From the NCBI GenBank assembly GCA_047967505.1, contig CM106539.1: a DNA stretch of 64,000 nt; one strand, 5' to 3'. This DNA is from Dipteris shenzhenensis (lineage: Eukaryota > Polypodiophyta > Polypodiopsida > Gleicheniales). Below are positions 34,756-44,879 of this stretch, in pieces. Under the pieces are notes generated by a model. That model made no database searches. It was not told where the DNA came from and saw only the letters and a list, made by a program, of their open reading frames with translations. Position numbers and translations under genes: made by a program. Each line of letters begins with the position of its first letter. Position 1 is the first letter of the stretch.

Positions 34756-35768
34756 TCACAACTCTTGTGATGCTTCTAGTGGAGACTCTGGCAACTCTTC
34801 GGATGCTTCCAATGGAGGCTGTGGTACTGTAGATGTACACTCGGTCTCTACTTCTTTTGTAGTATGTAGTGCTTTCGAAGTAGACTCAGTATCCTCTTCC
34901 TTAAATGCAAGCGGAGGCGGTGGCAACTCTTCTGATGCTTCCAGTGGAGGCTGTGGTGCTGTAGGTGTACATTGGGTCTCTACTTCTGTAGTATGCAGTG
35001 CTTTCATAGTAGACTCAGTCTCCTCTTCCTTAAAGGGAAGCTCTGGTATTGCTTCAGTTGCACGTTGTATTCTAATGGTAGCAATTAGGTCTCGAATGAT
35101 TTCAGCCCTAAACAATTGTATATCCTCCTCTGAATATTTGAGCTCCAAAGAGTCTTCCGATGAGATCTGTGGCATAAGTGAGAAAATTTCTTTGAAAATC
35201 AACATGCAGTTGTAGGCAACTCCCCACCCACAACTATGCCCATCTTCCTGCTCTACTACTAAACGCTTTTGGAAGTCTACCGAGTCTTTGTACTGTCCTG
35301 TTTCTCTGATAGCAGATACCAACTTGTCAATCAACCTGCTCATCGTGACATATTAAAAAAACTTAGTGTATCTATCACATAAGGTACATAATATAGAAGT
35401 AACAACAGATTAATAGAATACTTACGTTTGCACTGAGCCATGAAAGCCTGCAATGGAGTTAACAAACCAACAATAGTTGTCTTCAAGATTCCAAACCACC
35501 AGAATCCAATGTTCCCTACACGAATAATTAAGAACCATTATTATTTAACACAATGTTGCCAGTACAAGATGAAAATAAAGGTTGCCATGATACTTACATC
35601 TCATGATATGCCATAAATAGGACTCGCACGCCATGTGAATGTAAAGGCTGTAATAATTTACAAACATCGGCTATTGTCTTTCTGCTATCGCTAAGTATAG
35701 GAGAAAGGAGGGAATCCAACATATACGCACGATTTTGTACGACTCTACCAAATCGTGAGATAACTATA
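34756..35768 (-). CDS. Ulp1-like module 3 and acidic C-terminal tail
   Basis: Exons b'' 35598-35768 (NRAYMLDSLLSPILSDSRKT), c'' 35426-35515 (EHWILVVWNLEDNYCWFVNS) and d'' 34756-35335 (VEQEDGHSCGWGVAYNCM). The His and the Q-x5-C-G pair are conserved. The Asp position is Asn (VWNLED), which some C48 members tolerate. After the Cys helix the protein ends in a Glu/Pro/Thr-rich tail. There a segment of about 40 residues around EEETEST...ALHTTEVET...PQPPLEASEELP is repeated twice. The stop is TGA at 34756. Confidence 0.72.
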
Positions 35769-38700
35769 CTGCACCAACAAATAAATGAATATTAGCTTAT
35801 TAGATTTAATCAAAATAAATGAATATTAGCTTATTAGCTTATTAGATCAAATCAAAATATTGAATTATCAAGTAGAGAAAAAGTTTGTATCAAACCTGAG
35901 AATGGCCATCATAACGTTGTTATTGACCTCATTTGAAGCTCTAGAGAGAATTGAAATCTCTTCTCCCCCAAATTCAAGATACTGAGGTCTATGTTGAATC
36001 ATAACCCTAACATTAAAAGAGCTTCCCAATTCTTTTAATGAGGCCATGTTTGTAGAGTTGAGGTCATCTATCCTCTTTGACTCTTTGATGGCATTCATTT
36101 CGCAATCAATGATTGCTCGAATGGTACATGTTATAAATGCATAGAGATGCAAATCCGTATATGTTGATAGTGTGGTGTCATTTTGCATCTCAAAAATTTG
36201 ACCAAGTACCAAAAAGCAATTGTAGCCCACCCTCCATCCACAATTATAGATGTGGCTATTATCTTGATGTGATACCTGACATGTTATATACTCTATTTGT
36301 TGTGCCAAGTCACATTGCCGCATTACTATGTCGATAGCATCTACTAATTTTCGAGCTGATCTGCATATCAAAACATATAACAACAGTGAATATGTGCATT
36401 GCATATCAATCTACATGTCAAGAAGTGACAACAAGTGTAGTCTATACTTACTCTAACACATTGCCATGGACGGATGTCATTGAGTTTGCAAAGAGGCACT
36501 TCTTCGCAAGGATGTCCACGACTACCAGACTCCAATGTGAGCTGCATTATCAATAAAGAATAATTACTGTGTTTGAGACAATTCTAGCAAATGCAATAGG
36601 AAAAACAAGTAGGGTTTGATGCTTACTTCTCATAATATGCTGTAAAAATAACTCGTGCGTCATTCATAGGAATGTGCTTCAACCACTTGCAAACATTCTC
36701 TATGGTTTCTTCTTTGTTGATAAGCACTTCCGAAATACGAGGATCGAGCATATATGAAACGTTTTGTATATTTTACGGAAAATTTGCTATAACATTGCTA
36801 TATTTAAAAAAAAAGTATTAGCTTCTTGGGTTTAATCAAAATAAGCAAAGTATAAAGCCAAGGAAAAGGCTGCATCAAACCTGAGGATGGTTGTAATGAC
36901 TTTGACATTAACCTCATTCTTAGGATTCAAGAGGATTGAAATCTCTTCTTCACCAAATTCAAAAAAATGAGGTTGTTGTTGAATTAACAACATAGCAGTG
37001 AATGAACTTCCAATCTGCTCCAATAGATTCGTATTTTTATGACTCATCTTATTGAGGGAGTAGTCTACATCGTATTCTTCTTCACTTGCTATGTCCTCCA
37101 CATCCTCCTTCTGCCATAAAAATATAAAAAAGTTATGCGATGTACACATCCCAAATAAAGGCTTAAACAAGCAGATAAGGTTTCATATATGCTTTCATTA
37201 GTGTAAGTCTCTCCTCTGCTTGGAGCAAAAATTTAAAAAGGTTTCATACATGCTTTCATTAGAGTGAGTCTCTCCTTCTCTTGGATGAAAAATTTAAAAA
37301 GTTATGAGATTTACACATCCCAAATAAAAATAATGGTTTAAATAATCATAGAAGTATAAAGATAGCATGCTTTCATTAGACAAGTTATGAGATTTATACA
37401 TCCCAAATAAAATTAATGGTTTAAATAATTATAAAAGTATAAAGATAGTATGCTTTCATTAAACTCATTCTCTTCTCCTTTTGGAGGAAAATATAAAAAA
37501 GTTATGAGATTTATACATCCCAATTAAAGGCTGGAACAAGTATACAAGTATAAAGATAAGGTTTTATACATGCTGCAATGTAGTCATATTTTCATGTTGT
37601 TTCCCAATGGTAGTAATTAGATGCTGAATACTCTCAGCCCGAAATGCTAGCAGATCAGCTTCTGTATATGATTCCATTTTGACTGGTAACTCCAGATCAA
37701 AAATCTCTCTAAGAAACAACATGCAGTTGTAGGCGACTCTCCACCCACAACTGTGTCCATCTTTTTGCTCCACTGGCAAACGTCTTTTGAATTCTACTTG
37801 ATCTTGTTGCTCCGTGGTTGTTCTGATAGCAGATACTAGCCGATATGCAGCACTGTCCAGCATGACATATGAAATATATTAATATGTCATGATCATAAGA
37901 TACAAAATAAGAAAGTATCAAAAATATTAAGAGAATAATTACCTTGGGGAGTTGGCATGATAGCCTTCTATTGAATTCACAAACCATAAATGGTTGAGTT
38001 CAAGGTCCCAGAAGATCAGACTCCAATGTGAGCTACACGACCAGAATAAAAATGATTATTGTTTTACACAAACTTGCCAAAGAAATAGTAAAAATAAGGT
38101 TAGAGTTGATACTTACGCCTCATGATAAGGCATTAAGATGACTCGCACCCCATCTAAATTCAAAGGGCTTAACCAGGTACAGACATCTTCTATAGTCTTT
38201 TGAGGAGAGCTAAGAATAGAAGAAAGGAGAGCATCGAGCATGTAGACACGATGCTGCACTGTACTAGGAAGTTGAGAAATAACTACACTGCACCAAGAAA
38301 TAAACAAACATTAGCTCATAGAATTGATTTGCATTCTGCACTAGGAAACTGATATATAACTGAACTGTGAATAAATAAACAAATGTTAGCTTATTGAAGT
38401 AGCAATAAATAAATAAACATTACCTGAGAATGACCAAGATAACATTGTCATTAACCTCTTTTAAAGGATTGGAGAGGATTGAAACCTCCTCTCTACCAAA
38501 GCTTAAATACTGAGGTTCTCGTTTCAAAACGATCTTAACTTGAAATGAGCTCTCCATTTTATCTAATGCAGCTAAATTTGATTTTTCAATCAAATTTAGA
38601 GGTGGTTGCATTGTTGAAGTGGAAGGGAGTGCCTCCGTATTGACTTCATCCATTTCTTCTCCCTCTATTGCCTGTAAATAAATATGAGAGATTAGAGTCA

Positions 38701-41700
38701 TTATCTTTAAATTTAAATCTTATTTAAAAAATTGTATTTAGTTGAGAAATAGAGAGTTCATACCGCTAAGTATTGTCGTAGTGGCCTTTTTTCATAACCC
38801 TGCGAGCCATAATTATCAAAGAGGGCATCATCATATTTGTCTTCATCCACCAACCTCTCTGTGAATGGGTCATGTAAGTCCATCTTTTCATCATTAACAA
38901 CTGGGACATTATGATCTTCAAGGTAATCATCCATGTCATCGGTGTCCTTGTGGTCTATCTCTTTTTCATAGCCTGTGGTTAGATCTGCTTGAAGCTGGAA
39001 ATAGGCCATGAAATGCTTATTTTCAATAATATTGGTGGAGTTGCCTTTTCTTAGGAGATCCTCAAATAAATATCCCATCCTGCACAAGGTGACCTCCCAA
39101 CCTGCCGGCAGCAAATTCTCCATCATGGTAAGCAAGAGACTCCCACTTTTTGCAGGACTTCCGTAGTTGTTTTTTTGATAATGTATGGACCTGGGAATAT
39201 CTTGCTCTTCTAGCATCAATCTCAAATTATTTGAATTCCCTCTTATGTTCTTTTGTAAAGAGTGATCAGGGTTGGGACTCCGCATACATAGAAAGAATGA
39301 TTCAAGAGTTTGAATCGCTATGCCACATTCTCTCTTGCCTCTCTTTGCTGCATAAACACCACTATAGATCTTCAAATCTGATGAATATGCTCGCTCTAGA
39401 GTAACCTGCATGGCTTCTTTGTCTTTTTTATCAACAAATATGACAATGTTACAAATCGCCACTTTGCTAATGGTGGTATATACTATTCTATCAATGAAGT
39501 TATGGATATCATCGCTAGAAACTTCATTGATAAAGAATAGTTAAGGCTTATCCCATGCTGACTCATTCTTAAAGAAGTCATCTTCTGAGACTCCCCTGAA
39601 GTTGACAAGCTTTCCAGACTCTGCCGTAACCTCTACATTGAATTGAAAGCTTTGGTGCATATCTGTTGGCATTCTTATCTCGCTGATTAATCTTTCCACA
39701 TATGCAACCACCTGTTGTGGGATCTCTTTTCTCATATAAGAGGTTACTATTTCCGACCCATCTTCATCCTTTTTAATCCACCTGTTGGCCCATAGCTTTA
39801 CCTTGGGTGTTGACAAAGAAGCTATATGCTTCACCACATTATAGTCAATGTTGCAATGAGTAAGTGGAATTTGTTTCTCTGACAGCAAATACTTGATGGC
39901 ACTATGCACTGCATCACGCCTCACCTGTACATTGATGCATTCTTCCATGCAGTGGTCTTTGTCTTTTTTTCCAAAAAACCATTCTTTCTTTAAAATTCTT
40001 TGTGCTGCCATGGATGCATACTTATCAGGTAAGTACTTTACAGGCCTCCACATCCTTGCCATCAACTCCTTCTTATCCATTACCTTTGACTTGCCGGAGA
40101 TAAACAAAGGAGCTTCATAGGTCAGCTGTCCACGCTCACAAGCAATGCACGTTTCAAGCATCTCATTGAACACTTCAACAGGACGAAAGATGATAGAAGT
40201 ATAGTCGGCATATCTGTCCCTCACCACCTTGAGGCTTGTCATACTTTCTTCCCGCTCTTGGGTTCCCCTAGGCACAACTGCACTCAAAGAAGTATAAAAG
40301 TTTGTGAGTGTGTCGGCGTCTGCTTTTGTGACCTTTCGCTTCAAATCAGGATTTGGGGAACCAAATGTTGTCCATATCACCCTTGCCTTCTGTAAGACCT
40401 CTGATGTTGAGGATATCTTACGCTTTCCATGGACATAATGATTAAGTCTTTCGGACTCAATCAAATACTTAATCTCATGCTTGAATATACAGATCGTTGC
40501 AGGATAATAATGGAATGAGCTTATCTTTACAAATTGTTCTGGAGTGAGTCTTTTGCCCTCCTTTGCTTCCCTTGCGATCTGATTACAAGCATAAGCCCAA
40601 TGTTGACCATCAATGGGCTGGAATCTGCAATGAAGGAGAAATTCCTTCTTGACTTCCTTTAGCATATTCTCTCCTTGTGCCTCTTCGCCTTGTTCATGTG
40701 GAATATTTTTTAGAGTGTTTTTAAAGAATTGACTGAAGATCTCCTCGAAATGTGTAGGCCCTGTAAATGTTATTTGATCCAGAAAACTATTTTTGGTTGG
40801 ACAAAACATTATTGGGCGCAAGACCACATTACTTGCCACAGGTTTCTTACCATCTCTCAAAGCCTCGTATATTTGCATTGCATAGGATATATCAAGGCTT
40901 CGGCTATTAGTAAACAGAGCTGCAGCTTCCACATCTTTGGCATTCACAAACCACGTCCTTTGACCCCAGATATATCCCACATCATCATCTGTAACTGCTT
41001 CATTAAGACGCAGATTAAGATTTTTAATTGATGTGAGTTCATCTTGATCATCTTCAGCCTCGGATTCTGAGTCTTCTTCATCTTTCTCTTTTTTTGACCG
41101 TTTTTCATCCACATTATCTTTCTCTACAGTGGGACGATGTCTTTTCTTACTGCTTGGAACCGTGGCTCTTGCAGTACTAGCCTTTTGCATTTCACGTCGT
41201 GGTTTGCTAGCAAGAGCTTCTAGCATAACTGCAGTGGATCGACCTTGATCTTCTTCAATTTTTGCTAATTCCCGTGCACTCAAGGCTTGTTTTTCATCAT
41301 CCTTAGTTACATTCACCATTTCTGGCTCTACAAGTTTGCGCTCATGTTCTACAGGTTTGTGACAGTGTGCCTGTTCTTCTTGTCCCTGCATTGAAGTCTG
41401 AGCTTTTTGATCTCCTTCATGTGATGATTCTTGCATATGGAGAGCATATTCTGCATCCTGAAAGTATTCAAGCATTATCTTTGCATGCATCCTTTTTGCC
41501 ACCACACTAGGAAATTGCTCCCAAGTATATGAAAGAGTCTCCAATGCCCTTTGCAACTCTGGAAACTTTGATGGTTGAGGAGGAGGCATCACAAAGGTCT
41601 TTGCATCTCTCCTTGACACAATAAAATGCATACCGCCAACTTCAGGATCTGAACTCTTTGTTAAAATATCCACAAAGGTGTCTTTTCGCTGAATTATTAT

Positions 41701-41977
41701 GCCTACTACAAGGCTTGAAGTCATATCTTTTTTGAAGAAAGTAGCATCCCATGGATCTTCAACACCATTGAACTCCCTTTTTGACATAAGTAGAAAGAGT
41801 CTCTTTTCCTTTTGATGAAGAAACCAGGCTCTTCTACCCATGTGATATCGAGTCCACCTACCAAAGCCATTGGGGCTATATTCCTTTCCTTTGAAATTCA
41901 AAGTGACATCAGAAACCCATTCTCTGATCTCAGAGTCATCTAGCATAGCCATCACATTAGCTGATTGCTCCATAATC
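34756..41977 (-). CDS. Multi-exon gene: unknown region, MTase-like exon, three Ulp1 protease modules
   Basis: One long minus-strand gene by my reading. Exon 2 (coding from ATG 41973) runs open to a TAA at 39541-39543 and resumes in the same frame to a donor at 38764. After that, introns of about 85-150 bp with GT-AG ends link about 11 further exons down to TGA at 34756. The main joins I followed keep phase; for example 38764 ends a codon and 38671 starts one. Product order: about 810 residues of unknown function with an NLS-like middle, about 260 residues with a possible methyltransferase-like C-terminal part, three Ulp1-like modules, and an acidic Pro-rich tail. At least two in-frame stops (39541, 36773) mean this copy is damaged, or one stop is spliced out or read through. 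Sub-parts are listed separately. Confidence 0.6.
35896..36360 (-). CDS. Fused exon: Cys part of Ulp1 module 2 plus exon a of module 3
   Basis: One exon carries LVDAIDIVMRQCDLAQQIEY, then IYNCGWRVGYNCFLVLGQIF (the catalytic Cys-Gly of module 2). After a linker it reads FNVRVMIQHRPQYLEFGGEE, which is exon a of module 3. In module 1 and at the 1/2 boundary these two parts are separate exons. The Gln before the Cys is at x7 instead of x5, so the oxyanion geometry may differ. Confidence 0.7.
36361..37110 (-). pseudogene. Ulp1-like module 2, first three exons (TAA in exon b)
   Basis: Exons a' 36881-37110 (SFTAMLLIQQQPHFFEFGEE), b' 36627-36786 (NVSYMLDPRISEVLINKEET) and c' 36453-36541 (SHWSLVVVDILAKK) repeat the module 1 plan at the same intron positions. 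Exon b' has an in-frame TAA at 36773-36775, just before the conserved YMLD block. Catalytic His and Asp are retained. The matching Cys exon is fused to the next module (next entry). Confidence 0.68.
37570..38671 (-). CDS. Ulp1-like (C48) cysteine protease module 1
   Basis: Four exons: a 38424-38671, b 38117-38287, c 37943-38032, d 37570-37852. Exon b carries YMLDALLSSILSSPQKTIED. Exon c carries SHWSLIFWDLEL, with the His-Trp and Asp expected of the Ulp1 catalytic His and Asp. Exon d carries VEQKDGHSCGWRVAYNCM, matching the Q-x5-C-G arrangement of the oxyanion Gln and catalytic Cys. Ulp1 enzymes cleave SUMO or act as processing proteases, and such domains are carried by several plant DNA transposon groups. 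All three catalytic residues are present and no stop interrupts this copy. Confidence 0.75.
38764..39540 (-). CDS. Exon after the TAA: possible degenerate methyltransferase-like region
   Basis: Directly after the TAA the same frame continues for 259 codons: LFFINEVSSDDIHNF, then GVYAAKRGKRECGIAIQTLE, SPNPDHSL, a MMENLLPAGWEVTLCRMGYL segment, and GNSTNIIENKHFMAYFQLQ. It ends in an acidic region and a donor at 38763. The order LLPAGWEVTLCRMG...RKGNSTNIIENKHFMAY resembles the end of amino-methyltransferases, where a D-x-F-x-GSG loop is followed by a GR-x-x-IGIE-D strand. The Gly-rich loop is altered and I see no DPPY/NPPY motif, so catalysis is doubtful. A near-identical 187-bp piece of this exon sits at 12024-12210. 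Confidence 0.4.
39541..41973 (-). CDS. N-terminal 810-codon open region of the Ulp1 gene
   Basis: Start ATG 41973 follows a strong acceptor (TTTTCTTGTAG at 41978-41988). Residues about 1-150 are a compact region (FGRWTRYHMGRRAWFLHQ, MHFIVSRRDAKTFVMPP). About 170-330 is charged and Gln/Glu-rich with basic clusters SKKRHRP and EKRSKKEKDEEDSESEAEDD, probably nuclear. The rest is folded-looking (YIWGQRTWFVNAKDVEAAAL, HCRFQPIDGQHWAYACNQIA, FHYYPATICIFKHEIKYL, MWRPVKYLPDKYASMAAQRI). I cannot name a domain. Codon structure is clean over 2.4 kb, in contrast to the decay around it, which suggests recent selection. It ends at TAA, but the same frame stays open immediately beyond. Confidence 0.7.
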   Translation of the reverse strand: MEQSANVMAMLDDSEIREWVSDVTLNFKGKEYSPNGFGRWTRYHMGRRAWFLHQKEKRLFLLMSKREFNGVEDPWDATFFKKDMTSSLVVGIIIQRKDTFVDILTKSSDPEVGGMHFIVSRRDAKTFVMPPPQPSKFPELQRALETLSYTWEQFPSVVAKRMHAKIMLEYFQDAEYALHMQESSHEGDQKAQTSMQGQEEQAHCHKPVEHERKLVEPEMVNVTKDDEKQALSARELAKIEEDQGRSTAVMLEALASKPRREMQKASTARATVPSSKKRHRPTVEKDNVDEKRSKKEKDEEDSESEAEDDQDELTSIKNLNLRLNEAVTDDDVGYIWGQRTWFVNAKDVEAAALFTNSRSLDISYAMQIYEALRDGKKPVASNVVLRPIMFCPTKNSFLDQITFTGPTHFEEIFSQFFKNTLKNIPHEQGEEAQGENMLKEVKKEFLLHCRFQPIDGQHWAYACNQIAREAKEGKRLTPEQFVKISSFHYYPATICIFKHEIKYLIESERLNHYVHGKRKISSTSEVLQKARVIWTTFGSPNPDLKRKVTKADADTLTNFYTSLSAVVPRGTQEREESMTSLKVVRDRYADYTSIIFRPVEVFNEMLETCIACERGQLTYEAPLFISGKSKVMDKKELMARMWRPVKYLPDKYASMAAQRILKKEWFFGKKDKDHCMEECINVQVRRDAVHSAIKYLLSEKQIPLTHCNIDYNVVKHIASLSTPKVKLWANRWIKKDEDGSEIVTSYMRKEIPQQVVAYVERLISEIRMPTDMHQSFQFNVEVTAESGKLVNFRGVSEDDFFKNESAWDKP

Positions 41978-41989
41978 CTACAAGAAAAG

Positions 41990-42660
41990 ATAATGAAGAA
42001 TTTAGATACATACAAGTAAAGTACAATATACAACCCTTGATACAATAAATGTGGAAAATAGCCCAAAAGGCTTTACAAGGCTTCATATGGCAATAAATGT
42101 GGGAAATAGCCTAAAAGGCTTTACAAGGCTTAAATATTTGTACAAATGTAAAAGAATTAGCCAATAAAGCTTTACAAGTAATATAAAATGTCGTCTAGTG
42201 ATAAAGCTTCAATCTTCGTGAAGATTCATGTAATCTGTCCATCCATTGATATCTGAGCACTGATACCCAACTGTTGCAATCTATCCACTAAAAACTGTTC
42301 CACTGATATCCACTTATGCAGCCCACATGATATCCACTTATGCATCCCACTGATACTCGTTAATTAGTGAATGGTCGGGATGGTCGGGTTTATTACAAGG
42401 TGCTTCATATGACAATAAATGTAAAAAATAGCATAAAAGGCTTTACAAGGATTTTTATGACAATAAATGAGCTTAAATATTTATACAAATGCAATAAAAA
42501 TAACCAATAATCATCAAGCTCCAATATGTCCCATGACATGTAATCTGTCCACTGATATATGCAATCTGTCCACTGATATCTGCTCATGCAATCTGTCCAC
42601 TGATATCTGCTCATGCAATCTGCCCACTGATAAACTTCTTGGTAAATGGTAAAAGGTCTT
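41990..42660. repeat. Short tandem repeats upstream of the coding start
   Basis: CAATAAATGTGGGAAATAGC-like units with AAAAGGCTTTACAAGG recur four times between 42041 and 42455. CAATCTGTCCACTGATATCT-like units recur at 42280-42360 and 42540-42630. These lie in the proposed 5' intron of the Ulp1 gene. Confidence 0.8.
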
Positions 42661-43105
42661 ATTTAATAGCATGTTATGAGTGTTAAACCGCATGTGAGCG
42701 AAGGGACTGACAACGAATAGGAACTAGTTAGAAAAATTTGAGCATGGCTTCGATTGGCAACTTGGAGAATTGTCTCTCCTCTAAGGCAATCTAATCTATG
42801 CTAAACTATGCTAAACCAACCGTCGAAGCGAAGAAAAGCAATAAATAATTTCTTTTTCTGTGTTCATTTTAATGTGCTGGGGTTTAAGAGGCTTAAATAT
42901 GCAAAAGAAGGGGTTGTGATGTAGAGGCTAAACCTGCATGTGATATAAATAAAGAACAAGTATCTAAAGAAAAGTTAACATTTTTCAATTTAAAAGATGA
43001 ATATATATAAAAACATTATCTCACCTTCAAAACAAACCATAAATTCACTCTTTTATAATTTTTTAAAAGTATAATATAAAGTATGTAAATATATAAAACT
43101 CTCTT
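42661..43105. other. No recognisable gene
   Basis: AT-rich DNA, within the proposed 5' intron. A segment AAACTCTCTTTACTTTCTCT at about 43100 recurs near 43480, beginning a larger repeat of the CT tract. Confidence 0.5.
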
Positions 43106-43107
43106 TA

Positions 43108-43146
<39 letters not shown>

Positions 43147-44205
43147 CCTAAATCTCTTTGCAGCCATAGTCAAGACACCTCATTCTCTCTCTTAATCTCT
43201 CTCTCTCTCTATAACTCTTAAGTATTTTTCATTCCTCTCTCTCTCTCCCTCTCTCTCCCTCTCTCTCTTTCTCTCTCCCTCTCTCTCTTTCTCTCTCTCT
43301 CCCTCTCTCTCCCTACTCTCTCCCTCCCTCAAGGAGCCACGGTCCCCAAGAGAAGCCAAGGTCCCCAAGAGACCGGCTTCTCTCTCTTAATCTCTCTCCC
43401 TCTCTCTCCTCTCTCTTTCTTTCTCTCCCTACTCCTCTCTCTCATTTAAAAATATAATATAAAAGATGTAAATATATAAAACTCTCTTTACTTTCTCTCT
43501 CTCTCTCTCTCTCCTCCTAAATCTCCTTGTAGTCATAGTCAAGACACCTCATTCTCTCTCTTAATCTCTCTCTCTCTCTCTTTGACAACTCTTAAGTATT
43601 TTTCTCTCTATCCTCATCCCACTTATTCTCTCTCTCCCTCTCTCTCCCTCTAGCACAGAAGTTTCATTCCTCTCTCTCTCTCTCTCCCTCTCTCTCTCTC
43701 TCTCTCCCTCTCTCTCCCTCTCTCTCCCTAAGTCTCCCTCTTCTCTTCTCTCTCTCTCTCTCTTTTCCTCTCTCCTCTCGCCACGTTTCATTCCCATAAA
43801 CTTTCTCTCTCTCTCCCTCTCTCTCTTTCTCTCTCTCCCTCTCTCTCTTTCTCTCTCCCTCTCTCTCCCTACTCTCTCCCTCCCTCAAGTAGCCACGGCC
43901 CCCAAGAGACCCGCTTCTCTCTCTTAATCTCTCTCCCCCTCTCTCCTCTCTCTTTACCAGCTTCTCTCTCTTAATCTCTCTCCGCCTCTCTCCTCTCTCT
44001 TTCTTTCCCTCCCTACTCTTCTCTCTCTTAATCTCTCTCCGCCTCTCTCCTCTCTCTTTCTTTCCCTCCCTACTCTTCTCTCTCATTTAAGGAGCCCCTC
44101 TTCTCTGTGTGAATCTCTCTCTCTCTCTCTCCCTCTCTTAAGGAGCCCCTCTTCTCTCTCTTAATTTCTCTCTTTCCCTCCCTCCCTATTCTCCCATTTC
44201 TCAAA
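43106..44205. repeat. CT-rich microsatellite with longer repeated segments
   Basis: (CT)n and CTCTCTCC dominate. A segment with CTAAATCTCC, GTCAAGACACCTCATTCTCT and a CCCCAAGAGA/GCTTCTCTCT segment occurs two to three times (43145, 43510, 43330, 43890), so the tract grew by larger duplications as well as slippage. Read on the minus strand this is GA-rich. Confidence 0.92.
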
Positions 44206-44476
44206 TTTACAAACTCGAATATAAATAAAAAACTAATTAAAATAGAACTCAAAAACTCAAATAAGAAACTAATTTAAAAAGAATTGTAATGCCTTCTAAA
44301 AGACCACCCTCCTCAAAAACTTTAAGAATAAACTAATTGAAAAAGAATTATAAGTAAAGAAAAAGAATTACAATACGAATTTTAAGAAATAGAACTCAAA
44401 AACCTTAACAAGAAACTAATTGAAAAGAATTTTAAGTAAAGAAATAGAATTACAAGACGAATAAAAAAGAATGCAA

Positions 44477-44560
44477 GTACCTGGAAAAAGTGAAAAAAGT
44501 AAGGCTCGGCTTATCCTTTCTCTTCCGCTCTTGGTTGCTTCAATGAAACGAGGAGAGAGT
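44477..44560 (-). promoter_or_regulatory. Duplicate of the first-exon donor region
   Basis: On the minus strand, TTTTTCCAG precedes GTACTTGCAT at 44480. This mirrors the exon 1 donor at 47118-47117 (TTTCCAG then GTACTTGCAA) and is preceded by similar Cys/Arg-poor leader sequence (CATTGAAGCAACCAAGAGC). It may be an alternative or duplicated first exon. No clear TATA box is seen. Confidence 0.4.
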
Positions 44561-44879
44561 TAAAACTAGTCCACTCCTACACATAAATTTGAATTTTCAA
44601 AAAAGAGAGGGAAATTTGAATTCATTATAAATTTGAATTCAAATTTGTGTTCAACATTCTTCTTATACTTTCTTCTTATACGTTCCTTTTGAATTCAAAT
44701 TTATGTTCAACATTCTTCTTGATACTTTCTTCAACATTCTTCTCGATTCTTGTAAGTCCTTTTCATTCTCATAAGTCCTTTTCATGTAAGTCCTTTTCAT
44801 TCTCGTAAGTCCTTTTCATTCTTCTCGTAAGTCAAATCTTATTTTTCGTTCTTGCTCGTGATAGTAAGTCAAATCCTCC

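Noticed and set aside
43561-44252. Arg/Glu-rich ORFs on the minus strand
   Set aside because: Translation of a (CT)n microsatellite.
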